In this document: positions 1 through 5,254 of the stretch, piece by piece
Numbering within the stretch: the stretch's first letter is position 1
Layout of the letters: each line of letters starts with the position of its first letter
DNA from: Campylobacteraceae bacterium
GTDB lineage: Bacteria > Campylobacterota > Campylobacteria > Campylobacterales > Sulfurospirillaceae
Reading direction: 5' to 3'
Assembly: GCA_027055635.1 (NCBI GenBank)
Contig: JALUMZ010000300.1
Span: 1-6,222, forward strand
Length of the DNA: 6,222 bases
Notes under the pieces: generated by a model
Databases searched by the model: none
What the model saw: the letters and a program-made list of their open reading frames with translations, nothing else
Told to the model about the DNA's origin: nothing
Program-made: the position numbers and the translations under genes

Positions 1-412
1 TGCTATCCAAGTTATCTTTGGCAAATACTTTTGGGAGCACCCCTTTAAGGGAGTTGTTTTCTTTTTCGATGGAATCCATAGCTTCATCAACAATTTTGCC
101 TATATTTGGTAATTTAGCATTTGAAACAAGAAACGACCATCTAGCCTGTTGCGGAACAAAAAAGACATTTTCCGCCTTATATTCATCTCTATCTTCGGGG
201 TCAGCACCCATATCCTTTTCGCTTTTAAGTTTGTTATAAAGTTCTTCAAAACTGTCTGAGATATATTTTAAAAACACAAGCCCCATCACCACATGCTTAT
301 ACTCTGCGGCATCTATATTTTTTCGTAGTTTATCGGCAGCTTTCCACAGTTGTTTTTCGATTGATTCTTCTTTTGCTGCTTTACCTGGGTCACTATTTGC
401 TGATTTTTTCAT
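1..412 (-). CDS. hsdM: Type I restriction-modification DNA methyltransferase subunit M (N-terminal part, runs off left edge)
   Basis: This is the start of the modification subunit of a type I restriction-modification system, which methylates adenine in a bipartite DNA target as part of an HsdM2S (or R2M2S) complex. An uninterrupted minus-strand frame begins at the ATG at 412-410 (MKKSANSDPGK...) and stays open for 137 codons to the window edge. Residues about 20-70 carry the family N-terminal signature: LWKAADKLRKNIDAAEYKHV, then a GLVFLKYISDSFEE stretch, followed around residues 83-95 by an FFVPQQARWSFL segment typical of the HsdM N-terminal helical domain. The SAM-binding and NPPY catalytic motifs would lie beyond the window, so activity cannot be judged. 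The ribosome binding site is weak (ACGGAA about 6 nt before the ATG). HsdS and HsdR, if present, would be to the left. The family call is secure; completeness is unknown. Confidence 0.88.
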   Translation of the reverse strand, partial: MKKSANSDPGKAAKEESIEKQLWKAADKLRKNIDAAEYKHVVMGLVFLKYISDSFEELYNKLKSEKDMGADPEDRDEYKAENVFFVPQQARWSFLVSNAKLPNIGKIVDEAMDSIEKENNSLKGVLPKVFAKDNLDS

Positions 413-541
413 ATTTTATTCCGTTAAAATTAATGGTGTCTCTATTAGTCCAACTCATTTTAGCGAAGTTTGATATAGGGTAAGGTTAAACTCAAATTTT
501 GCAAATAGCGTTTATGCTTGTGCTTAGGGTGTTTGCAAGAT

Positions 542-570
542 TTGTATTAAGGAGTGCTTAGCATTATAAA
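542..570 (+). promoter_or_regulatory. Probable sigma-70 promoter of the feoA-feoB operon
   Basis: TTGTAT at 542-547 and TATAAA at 565-570 are separated by exactly 17 nt, which fits a housekeeping promoter. Transcription would start near 577, leaving a leader of about 75 nt before feoA. The Fur box at 572-586 lies immediately downstream of the -10 and covers the predicted start point. The -35 is imperfect, but -35 elements are often poorly conserved in Campylobacterota. Confidence 0.6.
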
Positions 571-571
571 A

Positions 572-586
572 TGATAATGATTATCA
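572..586. promoter_or_regulatory. Fur box (perfect 7-1-7 palindrome)
   Basis: The sequence TGATAATGATTATCA is a perfect inverted repeat of two 7-nt arms around one central base. It matches the classic Fur core TGATAATnATTATCA at every defined position. It sits just after the -10 hexamer of the feo promoter, where a bound Fe-Fur dimer would block RNA polymerase. Repression when iron is plentiful is the expected outcome for a ferrous-iron importer. The site is read directly from the sequence; regulation is inferred from the known family. Confidence 0.85.
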
Positions 587-640
587 ATCTAAGAACATTT
601 TAATTTTAATTTTGCTATTATTCCATCAAATAAAAGATAT

Positions 641-646
641 AAGGAG
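641..646 (+). promoter_or_regulatory. Ribosome binding site of the first feoA (decides the start codon)
   Basis: A near-consensus AAGGAG lies 3 nt before a TTG (650) and 6 nt before a GTG (653). The 6-nt spacing is closer to the usual optimum, so the GTG at 653 is the more likely start. The TTG would add only one residue. Confidence 0.65.
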
Positions 647-652
647 AAATTG

Positions 653-886
653 GTGAAAAGAATTTCTGATTTAAAGATTGATGAAGAAGCTATAGTAACC
701 AAAATTTTTGCGAAAGAACCTGTTAAAGGCAGGCTTTTATCTATGGGTATTGTTAAGGGTGCAAAAGTAAAAGTTATAGCGCATACTCTTGCAAGACAAA
801 CTTGGGATATATTGAGCAATAATACAAAAGTAGCACTTAGAGATGAAGAAGCAAGCAGTATAGAGGTGAAGGGCATTTATGAATGA
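653..886 (+). CDS. feoA: Ferrous iron transport protein A (first copy, short SH3-like FeoA)
   Basis: FeoA is a small cytoplasmic protein with an SH3-like fold that works with FeoB in Fe(II) uptake, probably by acting on FeoB's cytosolic domain. The product is 77 aa from the GTG at 653 (78 aa if the TTG at 650 is used), the normal size for a stand-alone FeoA. The family pattern is clear: an N-terminal KRISDLKIDEEAIV segment, a central RLLSMGIVKGAKVKVIA turn (the MGI-x-x-G motif), and a C-terminal VALRDEEASSIEV strand region. It contains no cysteine, unlike the second copy downstream of feoB. Its last codons overlap the feoB start by 8 nt (879-886), so the two are probably translationally coupled. 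It is the first gene of the Fur-box-controlled operon. The family call is firm. Confidence 0.9.
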   Translation: MKRISDLKIDEEAIVTKIFAKEPVKGRLLSMGIVKGAKVKVIAHTLARQTWDILSNNTKVALRDEEASSIEVKGIYE

Positions 887-2981
887 TGATATAAAAGTAG
901 CGATAGTAGGGCAGCCAAATGTCGGCAAGAGTTCCATAATCAATGCATTAAGCAATGCCAAACTACATGTAGGCAATTTTAGCGGTGTGACGGTTGAGAA
1001 AAAAGAGGTTTTTCTTAAAAGAGATATTTATGATATAAAGATGACGGATTTGCCGGGTATTTATGCTCTAAATGCCTATACTCCGGAAGAACAGGTAGCA
1101 AAAGATTTTTTATTAAATGAAGATTATGACATAGTTTTAAATGTTGTAGATGCAAATACACTTTCAAGAAATCTTATATTTACACTGCAACTTCTTGATA
1201 TGCATAAAAAAACAATTTTAGTTATCAATATGGTGGATGAGATTGAAAAAAAAGGTGGTTTTATTGATAAAAGCAAAATAGAAGGGTTACTCGGAATACC
1301 GGTGATCTTGACTTCCGCAAAAGAGAATAGAGGAGTTGAAGAGATAATATCCCAGATAATAAAACTGCATAAAACACCTTTGGCTAAGAATAAAATTTTT
1401 TATAATGAAAAGATTGAGGAGAGAATCGAGAGACTAGCAAAAATTCTTAGAAAATCACCGCATTTTAAAAGTAATGATGTCTCTAGGTTTATGGCAATCA
1501 GGCTTTTAGACAGAGATGAAGATGTCTATAAGATGATTCACGATTTACCGATATTTATTGAGGCACATAATGCCCTTGAAAAGATGTATAAAGATCTAGA
1601 ATTAGAGTTTGACGAAGAGAGTACCACTGATATATTGGCAAATGAGAGGGCGGCAATCTCGTATAATCTTCAGATGGAAACTATAGATATGGAAGAAGAG
1701 GATGAATCTCTTAGCGAGAAATTGGATAACTTTCTTATACATCCGATACTAGGACTTCCTATATTTTTGTTTTTTATGTGGACACTTTTTCAGTTGACAT
1801 TTGTGCTTGGAAATTACCCTATGAATGTGATTGATGCAATTTTTAGTGAGACTTCATCATTTTTGGCTGATTTTTTACCAAAGGGGATATTTAATTCTGT
1901 GCTTACAGAGGGAGTATTGCCGGCAGTTGGTGCAATAGTCATGTTTTTACCAAATATTTTGATACTATTTTTAGGACTAAATTTACTTGAACAAACAGGT
2001 TATATGAGCAGAGCCTCCTATTTGATGGATGGATTTCTAAAAAGATTTGGTCTTCAAGGAAAAGCCTTTGTGCCACTTGTAAGTGGATTTGGATGTACAG
2101 TACCGGCTTATATGGCAGCAAGAACTCTAAAAAATCCTAAAGACAGGATTATCACTATGCTAGTGCTTGGTTTTATGAGTTGCGGAGCAAGACTGCCAAT
2201 ATATGTGCTATTAGTTTCTGCATTTTTTGCTAATCACAACCCTGGAAATATGCTGTTTTTTATATATATTGGTGGTGCATTTTTAGGTTTGATAGTTGCT
2301 AAAATTTTGAGAACAGTTTTGTTTAGGGGTGAGCCTGAACCATTTGTTATGGAGATGCCACCGTATAGATTTCCATCATTTAAAGCTCTTGCTATGGATT
2401 TGTGGATAAAGACAAAAATGTTTTTGAAAAAAGCAGGAACTTTTATAGCGATAGCTGCTATGGCTATATGGTTTTTGAGCTCTTATCCTGTGAATGATAA
2501 AATGGTTCAAAACTATCATACAAAGATAGAGCAGACCACAAATATCGGTAAAAAACAAAATCTAGAAAATGGATTAAAGGCAAAATTGTTAGAAGATAGT
2601 TATCTAGGAAGTGTTGGAAAGTTTATACAGCCGGTATTTGCACCTCTTGGATTTGACTGGAGATTGAGTATAGCAGTTGTGACAGGACTTAGTGCAAAAG
2701 AGGTAGTTGTTTCGACTTTAGGAACGCTATATGCCATGAGTGGAGCAGATGAAACAAGCAAAGGCTTAGTCTCAAAAATGAGACAAAATGTTGATTTTAA
2801 AGCTGCTGTTGCTTTGATTATAATTATCATGATTTATTCTCCCTGTTTGGCAGCTATGGGAACTTTTTATGCTGAAGTTCCGCAATGGGCATGGAGAACA
2901 TTTTATACAATTTACCCAAATGTAGTAGCATGGTTATTGGCTTTTGGGGTATATAAAGTACTCGCTTTGATGGGGTATTAA
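879..2981 (+). CDS. feoB: Ferrous iron transport protein B (Fe(II) transporter with G-protein domain)
   Basis: FeoB is the inner-membrane permease for Fe(II), with an N-terminal GTPase-like domain. The 700-aa frame is intact. G-protein motifs are complete: G1 GQPNVGKS (residues 11-18), G2 region GVTVEK (36-41), G3 DLPG (57-60), G4 NMVD (117-120), and G5 SAKENRG (146-152). A helical guanine-dissociation-inhibitor-like linker follows (about 170-275), with an acidic stretch near 268-278. Hydrophobic segments lie at about 287-311, 342-372, 424-450, 458-482, 515-538, 596-620, 640-667 and 674-699. The first Gate motif GFGCTVPA (403-410, Cys406), the SCGARLPIY motif (434-442, Cys435), the GLSAKEVVVSTLGT motif (603-616) and Cys656 in the second Gate region (YSPCLAAMGTF) are all present. 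An MPPYRFPS segment is at 493-500. The ATG at 879 has an AAGGG site 5 nt upstream inside feoA. Nothing suggests damage. Confidence 0.97.
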   Translation: MNDDIKVAIVGQPNVGKSSIINALSNAKLHVGNFSGVTVEKKEVFLKRDIYDIKMTDLPGIYALNAYTPEEQVAKDFLLNEDYDIVLNVVDANTLSRNLIFTLQLLDMHKKTILVINMVDEIEKKGGFIDKSKIEGLLGIPVILTSAKENRGVEEIISQIIKLHKTPLAKNKIFYNEKIEERIERLAKILRKSPHFKSNDVSRFMAIRLLDRDEDVYKMIHDLPIFIEAHNALEKMYKDLELEFDEESTTDILANERAAISYNLQMETIDMEEEDESLSEKLDNFLIHPILGLPIFLFFMWTLFQLTFVLGNYPMNVIDAIFSETSSFLADFLPKGIFNSVLTEGVLPAVGAIVMFLPNILILFLGLNLLEQTGYMSRASYLMDGFLKRFGLQGKAFVPLVSGFGCTVPAYMAARTLKNPKDRIITMLVLGFMSCGARLPIYVLLVSAFFANHNPGNMLFFIYIGGAFLGLIVAKILRTVLFRGEPEPFVMEMPPYRFPSFKALAMDLWIKTKMFLKKAGTFIAIAAMAIWFLSSYPVNDKMVQNYHTKIEQTTNIGKKQNLENGLKAKLLEDSYLGSVGKFIQPVFAPLGFDWRLSIAVVTGLSAKEVVVSTLGTLYAMSGADETSKGLVSKMRQNVDFKAAVALIIIIMIYSPCLAAMGTFYAEVPQWAWRTFYTIYPNVVAWLLAFGVYKVLALMGY

Positions 2982-3005
2982 GTCTCTTTGATGTATAATG
3001 AGACT
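2981..3005 (+). promoter_or_regulatory. Candidate internal promoter within a 6-bp inverted repeat, upstream of the second feoA
   Basis: A perfect TATAAT occurs at 2994-2999 in the 40-nt gap between feoB and the second feoA. It lies between the arms AGTCTC (2981-2986) and GAGACT (3000-3005). The nearest TTGATG (2967-2972) gives a 21-nt spacer, which is too long for a standard promoter. The call therefore rests on the -10 alone. The repeat could be an operator or a weak hairpin. It has no T-tract and is not a convincing terminator. Confidence 0.35.
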
Positions 3006-3021
3006 CAGAGGAAAGGGATAA

Positions 3022-3354
3022 ATGACACAACTTGATAAATTAGAAAAAGGCAAAAGAGCTATAATTGAAAGCGTAGATCTAGATACAGAAACAAAAAGAC
3101 GCTTTTCAAATATGGGCATTAGTCCCGGTGTTATTTTGAGAGTTTGCAGACGAACATTTGGAAGCGACTCTCTACATGTAAAGCTAGAGTGTGCAGCCTG
3201 CGTAGCCCTTAGTAAAAATGAAGCAAAACACATCAGCGTAACCCCAATAGGCGGCAAAGGTGGCTTAAGCCTAGGGTATTGCCACAGGGGTGGATTTAAA
3301 GCAAAAGATTTTTGTTGCGAGAGAGAAGATTGTCAGCTTCAAAAAGAAGATTAG
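3022..3354 (+). CDS. feoA: FeoA-domain protein with cysteine-rich C-terminal extension (second FeoA)
   Basis: This 110-aa protein has a FeoA SH3-like domain at about residues 1-75: LDKLEKGKRAIIESV, then FSNMGISPGVILRV (the MGI-x-x-G turn), and a VALSKNEAKHISVTP end. It is about 30 aa longer than the first FeoA and very different in composition, with seven cysteines: Cys42, a Cys57-x-x-Cys60 pair, Cys87 next to His88, Cys98-Cys99 and Cys104. The tail (about 77-110) is Gly/Cys/His-rich, then charged. A role in metal or Fe-S binding, perhaps filling the place of the FeoC accessory protein (absent here), is inference. The ATG at 3022 is preceded by AGAGG (3007-3011) and AAAGGG (3012-3017). It lies 40 nt after feoB, probably in the same operon but possibly with its own promoter. 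Its TAG overlaps the stop of the convergent CDF gene. Confidence 0.85.
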   Translation: MTQLDKLEKGKRAIIESVDLDTETKRRFSNMGISPGVILRVCRRTFGSDSLHVKLECAACVALSKNEAKHISVTPIGGKGGLSLGYCHRGGFKAKDFCCEREDCQLQKED

Positions 3355-4226
3355 TTCATTTCTGAATCATCATATGGGTCTAAATGGGTATTGATGATCC
3401 ATTCGTCATTTTTGCTTAACTCTCTTATGTTGTCTTCAACTCTATCAGCGGCACGGTGAGCTTCAAGTAGTGATATATCGGTATCAAATACTAAGTGAAC
3501 ATCTACGAAGTTTGTATTTCCTGATTTTCTTGTTTTTAGGAAGTGATAGTCATTTACTAATTTTTCATTTTTTATAATATCTTTTATGTTTTGCACTATC
3601 TCTTCATCAAGAGCAGCATCCAAGAGCATATAGACACCATCTTTTATGATTTCATAAGCTGAATATATGATGTATATAGAGATTGCAACACCCATAATGG
3701 AATCTATAAGATAAAAATCAGTCAGCTGAATCACTACTAAAGATATAAGTATGATTCCATTGCTGAATATATCTGTTTTGTAGTGTAAGGCATCGGCTTT
3801 TATAACCATATTATCTGTTTTTTTAGCCACAAAGTTTAAAAACATCACTAAGGCAACGGTTAAAATAAGAGAGATAACCATCACTATAACAGAAGGTGTT
3901 AGATGGGATACTATTTCGCCTCTATATGCTTTTTTTATGGATTCATAAAAGATAAAAATACCAGACATGGTGATAACGGTACCCTCTATGACAGCCGCCA
4001 ATGCTTCAACTTTACCTCTTCCGTAGTTAAATTGTTCGTCTGCCGGTTTTTCTGCTTTGTTTATGGCAAAATAATTAAATGCTGAAACAATCAAGTCTAG
4101 TATAGAGTCGATTGCACTTGCTAAAACTGCTACCGAACCGCTAAGTAGCCCAACGGCCAACTTTATGATTATTAGTATAGTTGCTGTTAAACTTGAAACT
4201 ATAGTTGCTCTTTTTTGTAGTGTCAT
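3351..4226 (-). CDS. Cation diffusion facilitator, FieF-like divalent metal (Fe/Zn/Cd) efflux transporter
   Basis: CDF proteins are inner-membrane homodimers that exchange cytoplasmic divalent metal ions for protons. The 291-aa product has the usual length and layout: six predicted membrane helices in about residues 1-200, then a cytoplasmic domain. By comparison with E. coli FieF/YiiP, the transport site is complete: Asp40 and Asp44 in the AIDSILD helix, and His148 and Asp152 in HYKTD. An all-Asp/His site with DxxxD fits Fe/Zn/Cd transporters. The cytoplasmic binding residues also appear kept: His228, His244, His257, and His281-Leu-Asp283. The loop site differs: PADEQFNYGRGK (61-72) keeps Asp63, but the two YiiP histidines are Phe66 and Arg70. 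The ATG overlaps the upstream stop as ATGA (4226-4223), with an AAGGAG site 5 nt before it, inside the upstream gene. Metal specificity cannot be fixed from sequence. Confidence 0.9.
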   Translation of the reverse strand: MTLQKRATIVSSLTATILIIIKLAVGLLSGSVAVLASAIDSILDLIVSAFNYFAINKAEKPADEQFNYGRGKVEALAAVIEGTVITMSGIFIFYESIKKAYRGEIVSHLTPSVIVMVISLILTVALVMFLNFVAKKTDNMVIKADALHYKTDIFSNGIILISLVVIQLTDFYLIDSIMGVAISIYIIYSAYEIIKDGVYMLLDAALDEEIVQNIKDIIKNEKLVNDYHFLKTRKSGNTNFVDVHLVFDTDISLLEAHRAADRVEDNIRELSKNDEWIINTHLDPYDDSEMN

Positions 4227-5206
4227 ACTAACTCCTTGTAAAAATTCATACTTGCACAGTGCAAACTTCCATGTTCTCTTATAAAGATAGAAGCATCAAC
4301 TCCGATAATATCCCTATTTGAAAAGAAGTTTTGTAAAATTTCTATTGCTATTTTATCATTTTTGTCCTTATAAGTTGGTACTATTAGGGCACTATTTATA
4401 AATATAAAGTTTAGATAAGTTGCCGGTAATCTTTTACCTAAAAAATATTTTGCTGATGGCAATGGAAGTGGCAGAAGCCTGAAATTAGTCTGTTTTAGCT
4501 CTTTTTCCATCTCTTGTAAAATTGCATAGTGTTTATCATTTCTATCATAGCATTTTGCATAGGCTATGGTATGTTCATCTATAAATCTAGCTAGTGTATC
4601 TATATGTGCATCTGTATCATCTCCTATTAATTCTCCATGATTTAAGACAATCAACTCTTTTGCACCAAATATATTTTTGATTTTTTGAATAATTTGATTT
4701 CTTGAATAATTTTTATTTCTGTTTGGATTATATATGCATTTTGCAGTTGTCAATATAGTGCCATTTCCATTACTATCTATGCTACCACCCTCTAGTATAA
4801 AATCTACATCTTTTAAATTTTTAAACAGACCTAAACTTTGTAATTTTTGGTTTACGCTATTATCTAATAGAAACTCAAATTTTTCTCCCCATGCATTGAA
4901 TTTAAAATTTAAAATTTCTAATTTACCACTGTCAAATATGCAAATTCCACCAAAATCTCTAATCCAAGTATCATCTGTTTTTATCTCTATAAATTTTATG
5001 TTAAACAGCGAAGGTAAAGAAGCAATCAACTCTTTTTTGTCATCGCATAAAATTATACATTTTTGATATTTTTGTATGGCTGTTATAAGTTTTATGTATG
5101 AAAGTTTTATATCTTCTATGCTATGTTTCCAATCACTTTCGATAGTGGGAAAAACCAGCATGATGTACTCTTGTTTTTCCCACTCGCTTGGTAATCTTAT
5201 TGGCAA
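4223..5206 (-). CDS. Agmatine deiminase / peptidylarginine deiminase (PPAD) family protein
   Basis: The family comprises guanidine-modifying enzymes that hydrolyse agmatine to N-carbamoylputrescine plus ammonia (polyamine synthesis), or act on peptidyl-arginine. The 327-aa protein is a cytoplasmic-type enzyme with no signal peptide. Family signatures are in order: an N-terminal LPSEWEKQEYIML (5-17), DDTWIRDFGG (78-87), LEGGSID (138-144), GDDTDAHIDTLARF (195-208) and HGSLHCASMN (312-321), with His201 and Cys317 as probable catalytic residues. It is shorter than classical AguA (about 370 aa) and varies at the motifs: RDFGG where many have RD-x-GP, and GDDTD where many have GHTD. The exact substrate is therefore uncertain. 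The start is TTG at 5206-5204, with an AAGGA site just upstream and no in-frame ATG. It is first in a two-gene operon, ending in an ATGA overlap with the CDF transporter. Confidence 0.87.
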   Translation of the reverse strand: MPIRLPSEWEKQEYIMLVFPTIESDWKHSIEDIKLSYIKLITAIQKYQKCIILCDDKKELIASLPSLFNIKFIEIKTDDTWIRDFGGICIFDSGKLEILNFKFNAWGEKFEFLLDNSVNQKLQSLGLFKNLKDVDFILEGGSIDSNGNGTILTTAKCIYNPNRNKNYSRNQIIQKIKNIFGAKELIVLNHGELIGDDTDAHIDTLARFIDEHTIAYAKCYDRNDKHYAILQEMEKELKQTNFRLLPLPLPSAKYFLGKRLPATYLNFIFINSALIVPTYKDKNDKIAIEILQNFFSNRDIIGVDASIFIREHGSLHCASMNFYKELV

Positions 5207-5218
5207 ATTTAATCCTTT

Positions 5219-5242
5219 TTTTGGTATAGTATTATACCAAAA
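5219..5242. promoter_or_regulatory. Palindromic bidirectional promoter between the deiminase operon and the histidine kinase
   Basis: A perfect inverted repeat has 10-nt arms (5219-5228 and 5233-5242) around a 4-nt centre. The arms contain TTGGTATA and TATACCAA. Because of the symmetry, each strand reads an extended -10 element: TGGTATAGT on the plus strand (5222-5230) toward the kinase, and TGGTATAAT on the minus strand (5239-5231) toward the deiminase. No good -35 is seen in either direction, which is usual where an extended -10 is used. It could also serve as an operator for a dimeric regulator. The whole gap between the two starts is only 48 nt. Confidence 0.6.
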
Positions 5243-5254
5243 TCAAGGGAGATT

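Larger units (their letters stand above)
413..652. other. Divergent intergenic region between hsdM and the feo operon
   Basis: About 240 nt separate the start of hsdM from the start of the first feoA. The right half holds a sigma-70-like promoter and a Fur box for the feo operon. The left half (about 413-530) must hold the hsdM promoter. A TAAAAT hexamer on the minus strand near 467-462 is a weak -10 candidate with no good -35 partner. A run of TTTTAA repeats lies at about 597-613 in the presumed feo leader. No reading frame of convincing quality and no RNA gene is visible here. Confidence 0.7.

Noticed and set aside
18..239. 73-codon open frame on the plus strand
   Set aside because: It is opposite hsdM, whose minus-strand frame gives an unmistakable HsdM N-terminal domain.
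597..613. Short TTTTAA tandem repeat in the feo leader
   Set aside because: Fewer than three copies in very AT-rich DNA; expected by chance and no function suggested.
589..876. 95-codon open frame on the minus strand
   Set aside because: It lies wholly opposite the first feoA and resembles no known protein. feoA itself has a clear family pattern and a good ribosome binding site, so this is a shadow frame.
2981..3005. Inverted repeat read as a transcription terminator after feoB
   Set aside because: The stem is only 6 bp with a 13-nt loop and no T-tract follows, so it would be too weak.
2934..3257. 107-codon open frame on the minus strand across the feoB end and second feoA
   Set aside because: It is antisense to two well-recognised genes and has no recognisable domain.
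3321..3346. GAAG/CTTC hairpin near the end of the second feoA as a terminator
   Set aside because: It has a 4-bp stem inside coding sequence followed by A-rich rather than T-rich bases.
4734..5066. 110-codon open frame on the plus strand
   Set aside because: It lies inside the deiminase gene on the opposite strand, and the deiminase frame carries the conserved catalytic motifs.
5219..5242. Palindrome read as a second Fur box
   Set aside because: The arms (TTGGTATA/TATACCAA) do not match TGATAAT/ATTATCA. The symmetry is better explained by paired extended -10 elements or another operator.
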